A stretch of 64,000 nucleotides of DNA from Zychaea mexicana (GCF_025766255.1 NW_026516677.1:496001-560000); one strand, 5' to 3'. Shown: positions 36,888 through 49,500, numbered from the stretch's first letter. Notes: generated by a model from the sequence alone, not told the origin. Numbers and translations: made by a program.

Positions 36888-37166
36888 ATGGTCGGGCTCC
36901 GGATGTTTAGAGAGCTATTGCAGGAACTCGCAGATCAAGCGGGTTCAGCAGAACGGGAACTAGTTCATGCCGGATTACAGGCCGAAAATTATACAGATCA
37001 GCTCGAGGAGAGCAATGGAGAAATTGGGTATCTAAGATACGAATTATAAAAGTGTCTTGAAAAGTTGCATGAAAGTCAAGAAACGTGCGTCAACCAGCAG
37101 GATGAATCCCGGCGCCTCAAAGAATCATCGGCCGGCGGATTGATGGATTATAATCAAGAAACACTG
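36888..37166 (+). pseudogene. Coiled-coil protein fragment with in-frame TAA
   Basis: An ATG frame reads VGLRMFRELLQELADQ and continues as a heptad-like, Glu/Gln/Leu-rich segment for 53 codons to TAA at 37047-37049. The same frame then carries on without further stops (KCLEKLHESQE and SRRLKESS) to a GTATGT donor-like site at 37167. Helical character continues on both sides of the stop, so this looks like a once continuous coiled-coil coding exon broken by one substitution. No splice signals flank the stop. Parent family not recognised. Confidence 0.45.
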
Positions 37167-38199
37167 GTATGTTACTTTTAGCGGTTTATAAGAAAAGTAC
37201 TGAGTTAGTATCCTATCAGTTGAAATACATTAATTTAGCCGTTCAAACTAACAATAGCTTCCCATTTACGGACAAACTGCCTTTTTTCTCTTGCCTAAGA
37301 GAGTAACATACGCAGAAAAACCAGTGTGTACTTTGCCTACGCGCACAGCGATGTAAATATGGACGCCAAAATGATGCTTATAATTTTGATCCAAAAAGAA
37401 GAACATGTTTTCGAAAAACCAAGGCCAAAAAAAGGAGATGGAGCTCAAGAGTAATATTAGCACACAATAAAAGGTACATCAGAAGGAAGGAAGTGTTTTG
37501 AGGGAGCAAAATGAGGGAAGAGGCTGATAATCGTGGAGCGACGGATGTGTTTCTTTAAAAGAGCAAAATGTGATCATTCGACGATGCTGCATCACACCAC
37601 AGCTTACCATATCGTGATAGAAACGGATAGGGATACAAGCAATGAGGGACACCGTAAGTAACTCATAGAAACTAGTAGTAGGAGCAAAGGGAATAGCGAG
37701 AGTGCATCCACGGATAGTTTTAGAGCTCATACCTCATGATGGACTTAAGGTAGTATTACTTATGATCCATGCCAACGTTTACACTTTGCCACTGTGAAGT
37801 AAAGCAAAAGCACAAAAAGGAAGTCATGGCTGATGCACATTAAATGATGGCAATTTCCCAGCGTTTTATTCTTTCTATCATACACTACCATAAGTCCACC
37901 AGGACGAAGTAGGTTAATGAGAGCTCTCAGACTTTGTATATACAATGTGAGCGATATATACCAATGTACGGTTTTATGCAATATTTATCTTTACTGGTCT
38001 CAATCGTTTGAGAAAAAAAGAAACTTTTAAAGTATAAGAAAGTAAGCAGCAGAGTTTGTCGTGCTAATGTATGATAATAATGCTCCTATGCATGATGTCA
38101 CATATGTACAGTATGCACGACAGCACATGCAGAAGATAGGATCTCAAATTTGACCAACAAAAGAAGCAGAGGCGACACGATTAACCACACGGTGCTCCC
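37167..38199. other. Intergenic region with possible methyltransferase relic
   Basis: About 1 kb. On the minus strand, 37760-37981 contains LRALINLLRPGGLMVVYD, which resembles the post-motif of class I SAM-dependent methyltransferases, but no SAM-binding glycine motif lies nearby. Otherwise nothing supported. Confidence 0.4.
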
Positions 38200-39426
38200 A
38201 TGCATATGCAACAAAAGTGCAGGGTCTTTTTTAATTTCATTTGTTGTCTAAACTTATATCATAGGTCGCCTTTCCTTTTTCTTTTTCTCTTCACATTCTA
38301 CTTTCCCAATACTACTACTGATATGAGACAGCTACACCTACTAGTGAGCATACAGCACCGCTGTCAACAGACACATCAACTTCTTTCGGGTGCCGAGTCT
38401 CTTTGCTTGGATGCTGCCGATAATCAGTTTATGCTCAATGTATTATTGCCATCTATCACTTATCTGACAATTTATCTGGCTATTCGGATAGCGACCCTTT
38501 ATTTTCGGCGGTCAAAACGTGTGCCCACTGTTAACACCACACTCGCGTTAAAGCGCAAACACCAACAGCAGCAATTGATACACAAACCTCAGAATAAATC
38601 TCGACTTATATCAACTAGTGACAGCGCCAGTGTACTACATCAGCAAGAAGAATCATCGATGTACGAAAGTTCTCCAGGAAATCCGTCGTCACATGTAGTC
38701 CACCAGCATCGAATACCAAATGCGTCAACCTCTCCAGCCAAACACACCCTTACACTACTGAGGAGCCAGCATGTAGAGGATAAATCTTTATGTAATGACA
38801 ACAGTAACAAATGTTCTGCAAGCGAACCGACGACCCTCGTGAGAAACGAAATTCTGCTACCACCAACAGCAGAGCCGAATTTTGCTTCAGAACTATCCTG
38901 TAATAGCAGCAACTATTACAATAAAAAACGACCCGTACGCTGTTGGCCCCCTAGGAAGGACATAATTATTGGTGACGTTCTTCAAAGGACCCTCAACGGC
39001 AATCTTGTTATGCTTTGGAAACGGCATCAAACTTCAATGGAGCTTTACTTGGACTTCTATCCAAGTCAGCCTTCGATGCGTCGTCTTCTTTGCCGCCGTT
39101 TGCGCAATAGTCAGATTATACCGCAACAAGCAAAAAATGAAGAAAAGGAAACTGTGCTACTATCGCCGTCGTTGAATAACAACTATCATCATAAAGCACC
39201 GACGACATCTTTTGCATCAGCAACACCGTCATCAAATCCGTCACTGTCATCACCAATGATGGCGGAACGAGCTGACGATGACAATAGCTGTAGTCGATAT
39301 AAGCTGTATCATTTTGCTCGCGACGTGTTGCGTTATTACCAAAGCCAATACAGATCTCAGTGCGGTACTCCTGAAGCAGAACGAATTCTTTTTCTACGGC
39401 AGACTATTTCCGATTTCGCCGGCTGA
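38200..39426 (+). CDS. Unrecognised single-exon protein with one membrane helix
   Basis: Uninterrupted frame of 408 codons from the first ATG at 38200; a second ATG at 38323 (MRQLHLLVS) follows a CT-rich leader and is equally possible, giving 367 residues. One clear transmembrane segment (LLPSITYLTIYLAIRIATLYF, about codons 93-113), then a long polar Ser/Asn/Gln/His-rich region. A more ordered middle block (RPVRCWPPRKDIIIGDVLQR and LVMLWKRHQTSMELYLDFY) and a C-terminal block (YKLYHFARDVLRYYQSQY) look conserved rather than random. I do not recognise the family. Lack of introns is unusual here. It may be a tail- or signal-anchored organelle protein; function unknown. Confidence 0.65.
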   Translation: MHMQQKCRVFFNFICCLNLYHRSPFLFLFLFTFYFPNTTTDMRQLHLLVSIQHRCQQTHQLLSGAESLCLDAADNQFMLNVLLPSITYLTIYLAIRIATLYFRRSKRVPTVNTTLALKRKHQQQQLIHKPQNKSRLISTSDSASVLHQQEESSMYESSPGNPSSHVVHQHRIPNASTSPAKHTLTLLRSQHVEDKSLCNDNSNKCSASEPTTLVRNEILLPPTAEPNFASELSCNSSNYYNKKRPVRCWPPRKDIIIGDVLQRTLNGNLVMLWKRHQTSMELYLDFYPSQPSMRRLLCRRLRNSQIIPQQAKNEEKETVLLSPSLNNNYHHKAPTTSFASATPSSNPSLSSPMMAERADDDNSCSRYKLYHFARDVLRYYQSQYRSQCGTPEAERILFLRQTISDFAG

Positions 39427-39832
39427 TACGCATCAACAGTGCATGATGCTCCTTCAATATTTGCTTTGCTTCCAGCTCTCTTCTTGGGTTTTATCATAGG
39501 GTTTTGAATGTACTTAAAGTATCGGATACAATCCATTTTACTGTACATATGATACATCATTCTTTATAGTAACCGAACAGCATTTTTGTGCGACTAGAGA
39601 TAATCATAATGATGGTATACCTAGAGCCTTTTTTTATCTTGAAAAACCTTAATAAGTAATCTGGCACGTATACGAAGAAACTTCATATGTCATCTCACAA
39701 AGTTATTGTCATTGAAAGAAAAAATCATTTGTACAGTATTCTTTCTGGAAGCTTAAATATCCGGCTGGCTTTTGCGGGTTGATTATACTACTGCATAGGA
39801 AAATTCGCATATCTCTAGTATACGAGTTGCTG
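39427..39832. other. Convergent 3' intergenic region
   Basis: 406 bp, AT-rich, between two convergent uncharacterised genes. No gene seen. Confidence 0.5.
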
Positions 39833-41466
39833 TTATGTTGGCAGAGACGCCTCTTCATTGTAGTAGCCATACAGAAACCGAGACTTTGTGATGCGACTCG
39901 CTGCAGATTTTGCACCAGCATAGACAAGAATGTCAGAACCACTGTTTGGCGCGACCATATAGCCAGTCTTGTGAACGTCTGTGCTGTTCGTGTCCAAATG
40001 CGCATGACCGGGATGCGCCATTACCGGTGCGGGTTGCTCTAGGAGACGTGTTCCAGTTTCTCTGTAGATATGTAGATTGGCTGCAAATTTTTCATGGTCT
40101 TTTTCTGTTGTCTAATATATATACAAAGAGGGTGATTGCTTTTAGTAATTGATTTACACTAAATTACGTTAATATTATATCGAGACTTTAAAAAGGCCAA
40201 GTCAAACGTACCATGACATTCGTATAGGTATATCCGTCGGCACACATGTTGATGACAGCATACGTGTTATCTTCCGGATGAATTTGGGCAAGAACCGTCG
40301 ATGATCCTCGTAAAACACCAGCAGCAAGGCTTCTTTTAGTTCTGATTCCTCCCAGATAAACATCTCCGTCCAAAACTGCTACACGTAAATCGCCAATATC
40401 GACGTGCTAATGAAGCGATATATCGAGTACCAATTTCGTTGAATTAATATACACGAGTAATGCTTCCTTTCAATGGTAGTTATGATAATTAACAAATACA
40501 TTTAGCGTAAAAACGCGCCAACAGGCTACTTACTTCTATATCCACGACACCGCGGCCAAGCTCGATGCTGAGGGAATTGAGAACCATATGACTAGCTTTG
40601 ATACGCCCTTCTTTAGCGCGAAGTTCGAAAAGTCGTAAACCGTTCTGCAAGCATTTTTGCGAGAGGGAGCTGCTGCCTACATTACTGCTGAAAGTATCCG
40701 GAATCACAATCTGCAATAAACATTTAACAGCAGTGCTGCCAGCAGGGACACCAGGTTTTAGGTCAAGAGTCACATATATTATGCCGAAGAAACTGCGCGC
40801 CTGGAGCTCAACTAGTTGAAAGATGTTGACGCCATCATCGGAACAAGGTCTCAAATAAATGTCTACAGCCTCTGTAGGACTTTGGCCAGCTTGGGCCGCC
40901 GTGAGAATGTCCACATATACGTCAATACCATCGGCTACCGAGACTTTTAGGTTGCGGATAACAGGTGGTTTAGCTAGCGATAGAACTTGGGCATTCTCAA
41001 TTGAAACTGTATGATAAACCTCAGGGTCGTATGGCGTCACAGGAGCGCTATTCCTAGGGGCTGCAGGGGGTAAAAAAGATTCAATAGACTTCTTTGACGC
41101 ATCATCAAGGGCATTACTGCTGTGGCCACTGCTGGGTGCGCTAGTAGGAATGGGTTGAACAGGACCATCATCGTAAGCGGCGGGTGCAGAAAAGACTGTA
41201 GCTTCGGCAGAAGAGGGTGCTTCTGCTTCTGAATATGAACCTGATGCGTTTGCATCATCACATAACGGAAGAGTTGAATTGCGGATAATCGGAACAAGCA
41301 TCATGGTCTGATAGCATTTCCCCAGAAATTCTACATTTTGTATTATTGTCAATGGTCAACGTGGTTTCCAATGGGTTTTAACAATCTTGTTGCGTCCAAT
41401 GGATCAATCAATCACTGAGGATCGCTCACCTTTTCCATGCCTTATTGCAAGACGTTGAGTCATCAT
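39833..41466 (-). CDS. Unrecognised 435-residue protein, possible repetitive beta structure
   Basis: Four exons with good splice sites close the frame: 41430-41466, 40534-41330, 40212-40406, 39833-40111. An N-terminal third is Ala/Ser/Pro-rich and likely disordered (SSAEATVFSAPAAY). From about residue 130 the sequence alternates hydrophobic and polar residues in short strands with Gly turns, for example VVDIEVHVDIGDLRVAVLDG and DVYLGGIRT, as in right-handed beta-helix or adhesin-like (DUF4097-type) domains; that similarity is by eye only. The C-terminus (GYMVAPNSGSDILVY) continues this pattern. No signal peptide or membrane helix. Function unknown. Confidence in the gene model is high, in identity low. 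Confidence 0.75.
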
Positions 41467-42642
41467 TTCGAGCTCAAGGAGCTCATCTCGTCTCGGAAAG
41501 CTATCGGGATAATCCAAAGCCTTACCCCAATCTTCAACACACTTGTTCGCGTATAGCTATAGTAAAATCATTTCTTACATTGAGTACACAAGCGGACACG
41601 ACAGTTTACGAAATCACCGACCACATGTCTTCTACCTGATGAGCTTTGTTGAGGCTAAACAAACCCAGGACGGAGCATACAACCCAAACAATGATAATTC
41701 GAAAAACACCTAAAAATACGGATGCCACTAGGTAAGTACCGACGACAGCTTTTGGGTTATCTTTCTACATATGCTGCATATTTCATACGAGATTTCTTTG
41801 AACGTTTTTGCTTTTCATCACTGGTGCCGGTGAAATCGTTCGTTGCTGCTAATTTTTTTTTGTCGCATTGTAAGTTTGCTTCTGGTAATAAGAGAACCGA
41901 GGTGTGATCTTCTTTTCTCTTCTCCATTTTCTCTTAAAGAGCGAGAGTCAAGTAAAAAGGAAAGAACCCTTTCTTCTTAACATGCAAGTGCCAATTTTGC
42001 GTTATTGTGTTACATCTGTCTTTTAACCTTGCGTAAAACATCTGGCGGTACATACTGTATCCAAATGTATGACGAGAAAGCGAAGTACAATGAAGGGAGT
42101 GAAACGAGTAACTACAACTTCATTACATCATAACAACGGTTTCTAAAGGAGCTGCTTTTGCTTGCTATTGTGTTTGAAGTCAGTAATGTAAAGATTGACT
42201 ATGTATATGTGTGCCAACATTGTGCTGGATCTGATTAAAAGAAGGTTTTAACGTTCCATGGACCATGGATGGGCAAACATCATAGCAGCTCTGACTAGAT
42301 ACATACGCACAAGACAAAAGTGTGGTCAGCTGGAGATTAACATATACGTCATTCATTGAGCCAAGAAAGGATTGTCTTGAAACTTATTGCACCATAGTTG
42401 ACATTCCCTTTGTATACAATATGCTACGACTCTCATAGTGTATCCCAATTTTTTTTATCACAGTCAGTCCTCCCAAACACAACACACATACAAATACACA
42501 CATGGCACTCTTTAGCCGGTTTAACCGGTTTGTCACAATTTTGTGTTTATTGTCAAGATTAATCTTTGCAAACAAAAGAAAAGAAAGTAAGCTTCAGGCC
42601 CGATAGACAAGAACACATCATCGATTTTAAAAAAAAAATTAA
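41467..42642. other. Intergenic region, nothing recognised
   Basis: 1.2 kb between the uncharacterised minus-strand gene and the p23 gene 3' end. A 61-codon frame at 41722 has no family resemblance. Contains the promoter of the upstream minus gene. Confidence 0.5.
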
Positions 42643-43596
42643 CTAAAGAATACCTTTCTTTTCGGGCGCCTTATCCTTTGCATCTTCTTCGTCGCTGCTT
42701 GAATCATCCTCTGGCTATTTTGTATAGGAAACGCAAGAAAAAAAAAACAATCAGATCAAAATAAGGCTAGTCCTTTACCCCCTTCTTTACACGACATTGA
42801 CCAAGACGTTACGTACCAAGTCCTCCATGTTAGGCAAGTTACCGCTAGCCTGAGACATTAAGCTCTGGAAGTCCATACCACCCATTGGGTCTTGTTGTGT
42901 TTCCTCCTCTTCTTCTTCATCCTCGTCTCTCCATCTTGAGAAGTCAACCTTGACATAGTTGAGCTTGGAGCCCTTTTGCAGACGCGGCCAGTAGCCCTCA
43001 TCCTTCTTATAAATAAGCATCGTCAAGTTGCGAGGAGTCAAGTGTTGCTTGGATCTCTAGGTTGGTTTCCATGTAGACCCGATGTTTTCGTTAGTATTGC
43101 TTATTTTCTTCTTCCACGTAACCGTTTACACCCACAATCAACAATAACAACAAGCCACCCGAAGTTGCAAGAAGTTTCAGAAAATAAGTCTTTGTTGATT
43201 TACCTCTACATCGATAGGACCATAGAACTCGATTTCAGCTTCATACTCATTCTGTTCCTTCTCGCCTTTTCCCTTGAAATGGAAACGCTCTGGTTTTACA
43301 TCAATTTGAGGTTTCTAAACAAAGTAAAGCAGCGTAAGACTTCACTTCTTCTTCATTACAAATTATGCTGAAAGCAGTAGTATATATGTTAAGAAAAAGA
43401 AAGAAGGAGCGAGTGGGGGAGCTAGGGGAATAGCGATCGTGAGGAGCAGAATAAATGGGGTTTGTACCGCGTCAGCACTTTTCGCGCGTTCTTTTCAGTA
43501 AACGTCGCGTAAACTTACGGTAATGTCAACAAGCTGGACCGTCAAATAAATAAGGTCGTTGCGCTGAGCCCAGAGTACGGTAGGATGAAGAGTCAT
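42643..43596 (-). CDS. SBA1: Hsp90 co-chaperone p23/Sba1
   Basis: CS-domain co-chaperone that binds the N-domains of closed, ATP-bound Hsp90 and slows its ATPase. Exons 43519-43596, 43204-43314, 42817-43056 and 42643-42714 close to 166 residues. N-terminal CS fold: HPTVLWAQRNDLIYLTV, VDITKPQIDVKPERFHF, then ELYGPI-like EFYGPIDVE. Next is the conserved LTMLIYKKDEGYWPRL and KVDFSRWRDEDEEEEEE. The tail is acidic with a MGGMDFQSLMSQ helix and ends in Ser/Asp/Glu runs, typical of p23 and often CK2-phosphorylated in relatives. Complete and ordinary. Confidence 0.95.
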
Positions 43597-44856
43597 TTCG
43601 AATTAGTAGAAAAAGAACCAATGGTCTGCGTCAGCAACACCAACAGTTTCGCTTTACTGTGGGCATTTTTTTATTTCGGAGATGAAACTACCACTATTTT
43701 TTTTCTGGTAGCTTCCTTGGTGTATTTCAAAGTGGCCCTACAACAAAAAATGTATTTCAAAGTAGCTACCCTACAGAGCACATATATTTTGTGGCTGTAG
43801 CCTTTGTGAACGTGTTTATACCTTTGTGGCGGCTATGGTAATAATTTACGCAAGTTGTATATCAATATATCCTTCATGGTGAATCAAGTGGCAGCTCTTT
43901 TGACTGGCGTCTAAGTATAGAACATTGATTAGGTTTGATGATAAAATCAAAATGATACCTTAGCTACTATAGCACATCCAAACGTAGTAGCGATAACTAG
44001 TGTTCAAAAAGCAGCATTGCAATTCTATCTCCAGGCAAAACTATGCATCTAGTCTGACTAGAATTAATAGCAACGAAAGGTATCAATCAATCTATTGAGT
44101 TCTCATTGTTCATACGATGAAGCGCTACAGTATGTACTCCCTTTCTAGTCAATTCCTGATCCGGTCGTCCTGCAAATTCTTTCAGGCCTCAAGTATAAAG
44201 AAGGTGGTCGCGAGCAACTTTTGAGCGCAACAAGAAGTCATCGCTTAAAGGTGAGCGTCTGTTGTATCACCATAGTGGAATAGGTAGCAAACAAAAAGAG
44301 CAGCTAAACAACTTCATTGAATGGCAACACATTATAAAATCTTACCTTACAAAGTCCTTCGCAAAGTGAATACTTCATTTGTCTCCTTTTTTGTCAAACA
44401 AACCGTGTATGGCGATGATTTAGAAGGCTTGTCAAGTAGGATCAGGATATAATTTATGTCTGACGAAGTAATTCGTTATTCTTCTCAGTGAGAAGTTATG
44501 CTTCATCTTCAGAAATATGGATAAAATGTCAAAGAAGTACAGCAAAAGAGTCTGCCAGGTCTAATAAAGCTGTACCACAAATACAATGTTGCCTGCATGA
44601 ATAAAAATGGTGTAATAGTATCAGCGCAGAGTGCTGTGCTGTACGCAAACTCAATATAAGATGAACAAAGGTAATTTTCGACAGATTAGTGAGGGATAAT
44701 AGCTTAAGTTGAGCTACGCGTTGCCTAGTGTGTCGCAACTTGGACTAGCGAAAGCGGAGAGAACACATTCATCGGTGTTGGAAAATTTGTTGGCCGGGTC
44801 AAGTAGACTCGAGAGCCGTGGCCTCATAGAACTTCCTTTTCAGAACTCCATCCACA
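43597..44856. other. Divergent intergenic region p23 / eS1
   Basis: 1.26 kb. Holds both promoters. A short direct duplication of ATGTATTTCAAAGT-like sequence near 43720-43760 was seen. No gene supported. Confidence 0.5.
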
Positions 44857-46225
44857 ATGGGTATGTACATGAAGAACGACTGAACAATCCACGATCACCA
44901 TGCATCCATCCATCACACCCATGAATCTATTGCTAAATCCATCCATTCGTGAATTTTTGTAGCTGTTGGCAAGAATAAGTAAGAATCGGTCATTTTCACA
45001 CACGAGCCCTACCGTCTCTAAGAATGATCAGCATGGCAGTCATGCAAAGAAAATTATGATAATTGCTAACCCTTATTTTTCTTCAACTTGTATAGACGCC
45101 TTAGCAAAGGAAAGAAGGGTCTTAAGAAGAAGGTGTAAGTAGTCATTTTTTTGCTTCTGGAAATTCATTGTTGTGCAGTTCTTTTTTTGCTACGTCAATC
45201 AATTGCGCATTAAAAGGGATCCGGCAGTCAACATTTTTTGTCCCAACCTGACCGAAAAATACACATTACCTGCATTCGCACGCACAACACGATTTGAACT
45301 CGGCCAGTCAACTATTGTCGACAAAAGCAAAAAAGAAATACGCACATCGCAATCACGCATAGAACAATAACGCTCACCTATACGTCAATCGTTATTAGTG
45401 TCGATCCCTTCACCCGCAAAGACTGGTACGACATCAAGGCTCCCTCCATGTTCGAGGTTCGCCAGGTCGGCAAGACCTTGGTCAACCGTACCCAGGGTTT
45501 GCGTAAGTGATAGGAACCCTTATTTTTTTTGGCGGTTTTGAGGAGAAATTTTGCTAAAGTATATAAATCTGCTGTGATGATGGATTCATACAGGCAACGC
45601 CAACGACTCGTTGAATGGCCGTGTTGTCGAAGCTTCCCTTGGTGACCTCAACAAGGACGAAGCCCGTGCCTTCCGCAAGATTCAGCTCAAGGTTGATGAA
45701 ATCCAGGGCAAGAACTGCCTCACCAACTTCTATGGTATGGACATGACCTCGGACAAGCTCCGTTCTATGGTCAAGAAGTGGCAGACTTTGATCGAGGCCT
45801 TCGTTGATGTCAAGACCACCGACGGTTACCTCGTTCGTCTCTTCGCCATCTCGTTCACTGCTCGTCGCCGTAACCAGCTCAAGAAGACCACCTACGCCCA
45901 GTCTGCCCAGGTCCGTCAGATCCGCAAGAAGATGTTCGACATCATGTCTGAGGAAGCTGTTGCCTGCGACTTGAAGGAGTTGGTCGCCAAGGTCACCTCT
46001 TCGGCTTCTGCCTCTGCTCAGGATGCCATTGCTGTCCGCATCGAGAAGGCCTGTCAGAGCATCTATCCCCTCCAGAACACCTATATCCGCAAGGTCAAGA
46101 TCTTGAAGGCCCCCAAGTTCGATGTCTCGGCCTTGTTGGCTCTTCACGGTGGTTCTGCTGCCGCCGAAGACTCCGGCGCTAAGGTCAAGGACTTCAAGGA
46201 GCCTCCTGTCCTTGAATCCGTCTAA
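44857..46225 (+). CDS. RPS1: 40S ribosomal protein eS1 (S3Ae)
   Basis: Small-subunit protein at the mRNA exit. Exons 44857-44860 (ATG plus one base), 44963-44978 (16 nt), 45096-45134, 45399-45502 and 45594-46225 close to 264 residues. It begins [15 protein letters not shown], then [29 protein letters not shown], and [19 protein letters not shown]; it ends PPVLESV. Strong bias to C-ending codons in the last exon. Two leading exons of 4 and 16 nt are unusual. Length matches fungal eS1. Confidence 0.97.
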
Positions 46226-46559
46226 ATTTTTTTCCATCCTTTGCTTCATCTTGCAAAATTGCCTTTCTAAACAAGAGGTGCTGTAATAATAAACATTTGA
46301 GATGTTGTTATGAATGTAATATCGTATGCTTGCTTTCTTGAATATTGTCATGCGTTTTTTGTGTGGGGGTGAATGTATGTGTGTGCTGATGTTACTGTCG
46401 TTGTTGCCATCGAAAGTTTATGCTGTACTCTGAGAGTTCATGTAACGTTGTGTGGCGGAACATGAAACGACGCGGCTCCTGCTTCTTTGACACCAATTCT
46501 TTGCTCTTTTTGTTTCTTTTTATCGCGCCGTTGCTCTTCCATATCAGTGCACCAGCATC
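46226..46559. other. Intergenic region eS1 to amidohydrolase
   Basis: 334 bp with an AATAAA-like poly(A) signal near 46288. Promoter of the next gene is expected here; no distinct TATA box seen. Confidence 0.5.
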
Positions 46560-49500
46560 ATGCCAGCAAGGAAGCAAGGCTACGATGCGATTCCGGTCAA
46601 TGACGACGACAACGAGCATTCCGCGCAAGCAACCAGTAGCTCTAGCAACCTGTTACGTCACCAGGGCCAGAACGGCGACGCAACTACACGTTGGGACAAG
46701 ATCAAGAACTTTGAATACAAGCGTTTCTTCAAGGCGCATCTCGGCTACATTCTCTGCTTCCTTGTCATTCTAGCTCTTGTAATTGGCTTTCTTGTTGCAC
46801 TGCTCCTCCCCGATGACTACAGCGACCAACTTCCGCTTCCGAACAGAAACCATATCAAAGCACCGATAAAGGCGGGCATCCCGGAAAGCGCTTTGCAAGA
46901 AGGTTTGGCAAAGTGTGAAGCTTACCAACGGACGAAACCGATTAATCGACCAAATATTGCTCGCAAAAACCCTCGCGCCCCTGCAAATGCTCAACCCGTT
47001 TTACTGAAGAACGCGGTGGTATGGGATGGCGAAGGCCACATACTCAAAGACGTCGACATTTTACTGCAGGATGGCGTCATTGCTAAGGTTGAGCGTGATA
47101 TCAGCGCAACGACACTAGCAGAAAACATCAAAGTGATTGATGTTGCAGGACATGTTGTTAGTCCAGGTATCGTGGATATGCACAGGTAAGCACTGGAAAA
47201 GAAAGTTAGTGCCGAAGCTCGAGTAAAATGAACCATTTGTGTGATAAATCACCATATTTAGTCATTTGGGTCTGTATAACTGGCCAAATGTTGACGGTGC
47301 GATGGATATCAACGAAGCAACGTCAGCGCTTACTCCGTTCGTTCGGTCACTCGACGCTTTCAGTCCATCTGACAAAGCAATCCGAATTGTTGCGTCTGGT
47401 GGTGTTACAACGGCTCTCGTTTTACCCGGATCAGCAAACCTGATGGGTGGTGAAGCATTTGTGTTTAAGCTACGTCCAGTACCTACAACTAGTAATGAGG
47501 ATATGTTGGTTCAATCTGGTATCGATGAAAGCATCGACGCTAAATGGCGATGGATGAAAATGGCATGCGGCGAGAATCCAAAGGTATGATATTCCATTGT
47601 TTAAACAATGTAACACACTACGCCTTTACTTATTGTGATGAGGGATTTCGCAGAATTTCTATGGTAAAAACGGTCGTATGCCTAAAACAAGTAAGGAACA
47701 ACTAATTGCTGATGTATGTAAGCATAGAAACTGCTGTTACTAAGATATTTGCATAGGAATGGGTGAAGCTTATCTATTCCGCCAACGTTTGGACGACGCA
47801 CGGACATTATTGCATGCTCAAAATGACTGGTGCATCGCAGCTCAGGACATTGACATCAACCAGCCAGAATCTCGACTTGAATCACGTTTCCCTGAAGACT
47901 TGAGCCTCGAATCGCTGGTGGCCTTGCTCCGTGGAGATGTATTATTGAACGTTCATTGCTACGAGACGCATGATATTGAAGCCATGATCCGCCACTCTAT
48001 CGAATTCAACTTTACCATTAGCGCTTTTCATCATGCTCTCGACGCATATCTTGTGCCTGATATCATCAAGCGTGCACGAAACAACATCACGATTGCTACG
48101 TTTGCTGATCACTGGGGTTATAAAAAGGAAGCTTTCCAGGCTTCACCATTTAGCCCCAAGATTTTGTACGAGGCGGGGATACCGGTTGCACTAAAGAGCG
48201 ATCATCCCGTATTGAATTCCCAACATTTGGTTTTCGAGGCAGCAAAATCCAGCCATTACGGTCTGCCACCTCAGGAAGCTTTCAAAGCCGTTACGTCTAA
48301 CCCAGCTAAAGCTATTGGTTTAAACCACCGAATTGGATCTCTCAAGGTTGGTTATGATGCGGACGTTGTCATTTGGGATCGCGAACCGCTGGCACTTGGT
48401 GCTACGCCTTTGCAAGTATTTATCGATGGCATGCCATTGTTTGAAGAGCGCACTATCCCGCCTGCAGCTAAACAGGCTTCCACAGACGTAACCGCTACAG
48501 ATCGAAAGACCAACACAATCGATATCACCAGTATCGGTTCAAGAAAGTCGGTAATGTTTACAAGCGTTGGTCGTGCTATTCTCGGTGATGACATCGACAT
48601 GGAAGGCCCTGTTCAAATTCTTGTTCATGATGGCAAAGTTGCCTGTGCTGCTCAAGATTGTTCCGGTACTATTGCTATGATAAACAACGTTAATGACGAA
48701 CCCTTGGCTCATGTTGACGTTAAGGGCGGCTACGTTATCCCTGTAAGTTTGCTGTTCCATGATAAATCGAAGCATGCTTTCGCTTAAATAGAACTGCCAA
48801 TACTAGGGATTGGTCGCGGTAGGATCCAAGTTGGGTTTAACAGAAATTCCATCAGAAAGCTCGACCGGTGATGGAATTGTGAAGCCTTCATCATCGCACA
48901 ACCCCAAGGATATCGTAAGCGCTATCGATGGTATTAAATTGAGCACGCGCCATCTTGAGGAAGCTTATAAGGGAGGTGTTCTCACGGCCATCAGCTCCCC
49001 TGTGTCAAAAAATGTCGTTGTTGGTATCAGTGCTGCATTCAAGACAGGAGCTGACTCAAGTAAAAGAAACTCCATTATCATTATGATCTATAAATTATGA
49101 CACATGCGATATAAGACTTAACATGATTACAATAGTTCTCTCAGACGGTGCAGTAGTGGCACCGTATGTTGCTCTCCATCTGCAAATTGGTGACAGCGCA
49201 AAATCAGACAGTTTTCCTACGGTCTCGTCACAAATTTCGTTTATTCGTCAAATCCTATCCGAGAACCTGGACAAGCCTAACTACTATGGACAAGCAGCTC
49301 GGGGTGAAATTTCCACCATTATTTCCGTGCACAACAAGGACGAGATTGCATCTATAATTATGTTGAAGAAAAAGTCGTTCCCCACAGCCCGCTTTGTTGT
49401 CATGGGTGGTGCTGAATCACATTTGGTTGCTCGCCATTTGGCAGAAGCAAATATTCCTGTTATCCTTCGACCGACCCTATGTACACCAGAGCGATTTGAT

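Noticed and set aside
45554..46351. 265-codon minus-strand ORF over eS1
   Set aside because: Antisense shadow produced by the strong codon bias of the ribosomal protein gene.
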